A stretch of 41,237 bases of DNA, taken from the NCBI GenBank assembly GCA_904063045.1, contig CAJFCJ010000103.1, positions 29,957 through 71,193 of the forward strand. Direction: 5' to 3'. Positions 40,680-41,237 of the stretch are shown piece after piece; position 1 is the stretch's first letter; every line of letters starts with the position of its first letter. The notes below the pieces were generated by a model. The model saw only the letters and a list, made by a program, of their open reading frames with translations, was not told the DNA's origin and ran no database searches. The position numbers were made by a program, and so were the translations under genes. The stretch is from Dimorphilus gyrociliatus (Eukaryota > Annelida > Polychaeta > Dinophilidae).

Positions 40680-41237
40680 TAAGTTAAAAAATAACTGCAT
40701 TTGATCTACTGGAAAAAACAGCAAATAGTTATTCTAATTGACATTAGGTTAAAATTTCTTTGTGCATTTTCAGAAGTTTAGCATTTTTATTTTGCGTTTA
40801 GTCTGTCACCTTGTATAACAAAAAAAAATTAAGATTCTCATTTTACATCAGCAACATTGGATATCTATTTATCTATTTCTTTTAACATTAAAATGGTTGC
40901 TTTTGCAAAAAAGGGAGTGCTTCCATGGAGGGGACGAGTTTTCCCAGGAACAGGTTTACCCTGACCCTCCGAAATATTATGTAATATTTTCAAAAATGGT
41001 CTAAATCAATGATCCATTGTTTAAATTAATCCATACAACGTTATGGAGAAAAAACCAAGTAAAAAGTCAATTAACATATGGTGCCACTATGGAATTAACA
41101 AAGGAACAAACAATATAGAAATAATGCATGTCCAATTTGTAACATCTTTTTCAAAAACAGATGCGGAAGAGGCAGGCTTGTTTTTGCAGTGCCACAGGTT
41201 AGCAATAAGTGATGTAATAGTTTTTCATGTTTTTGTT
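40680..41237. other. Downstream of the MULE core exon, no further exon recognised
   Basis: If the MULE is spliced, the next exon should be here or beyond the window. A plus-strand open stretch near 41125-41205 (FVTSFSKTDAEEAGLFLQC) is coding-like but I cannot place it in the transposase. Confidence 0.35.

Noticed and set aside
1-41237. tRNA, rRNA or bacterial operon-type signals
   Set aside because: No cloverleaf, rRNA core or ribosome-binding-site pattern was recognised on either strand.

Overview
The window is AT-rich eukaryotic DNA, almost certainly from an invertebrate animal. It holds NACHT-LRR (NLR-like) genes, one with a CARD-like N-terminus, a glycoprotein-hormone/relaxin-type LRR GPCR with LDL-receptor class A modules, very short GT-AG introns (about 31-100 bp), and remnants of mariner, Tc1-like and MULE transposons. 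The phylum cannot be fixed from the sequence. Short introns, many NLRs and SRCR-like domains would suit a sponge or another early-branching animal, but this is only an inference.

Layout. 1-12.9 kb: a 2,441-codon intronless NLR-like gene on the minus strand carries two NACHT-LRR modules in one protein. Its last 433 codons and 3' flank recur as a 1,874-bp inverted copy at 10.8-12.7 kb. Both arms run into a dead MULE transposase C-terminus, and the 9-kb spacer is full of transposon debris. 14.2-15.6 kb: an LRR protein with a myristoylation-like N-terminus and half a TRIM-type RING. 18.4-25.8 kb: a heavily spliced plus-strand receptor gene. I reconstruct it from phase-compatible exons as signal peptide, SRCR-like segments, LDLa modules, LRRs, 7TM and a C-terminal pseudokinase-like domain. 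A further exon with an NPxY motif lies at 26.97-27.17 kb. 28.2-30.1 kb: eleven tandem 57-residue ribonuclease-inhibitor-type LRRs. 30.9-34.5 kb (minus): a decayed CARD-NACHT-LRR gene with in-frame stops and frameshifts. 35.9-41.2 kb: transposon territory, with an internally deleted mariner nested in a dispersed repeat, Tc1/mariner scraps, two degraded ORFs of unknown family, and MULE C-terminal and catalytic-core fragments.

How the genes relate. Four loci (14.2, 28.2, 30.9-34.5 and, more distantly, 0.6-7.9 kb) use RI-type LRRs. The first three share the same 57-residue pattern attached to different N-termini: half-RING, none, and CARD-NACHT. This looks like a local birth-and-death cluster of innate-sensor-type genes. 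The receptor between them is unrelated in sequence but is also a recognition-type protein. Its architecture (SRCR/LDLa/LRR ectodomain, 7TM and dead kinase fold) is the most unusual thing here. No stable RNA gene, CRISPR array or bacterial-type signal was seen.
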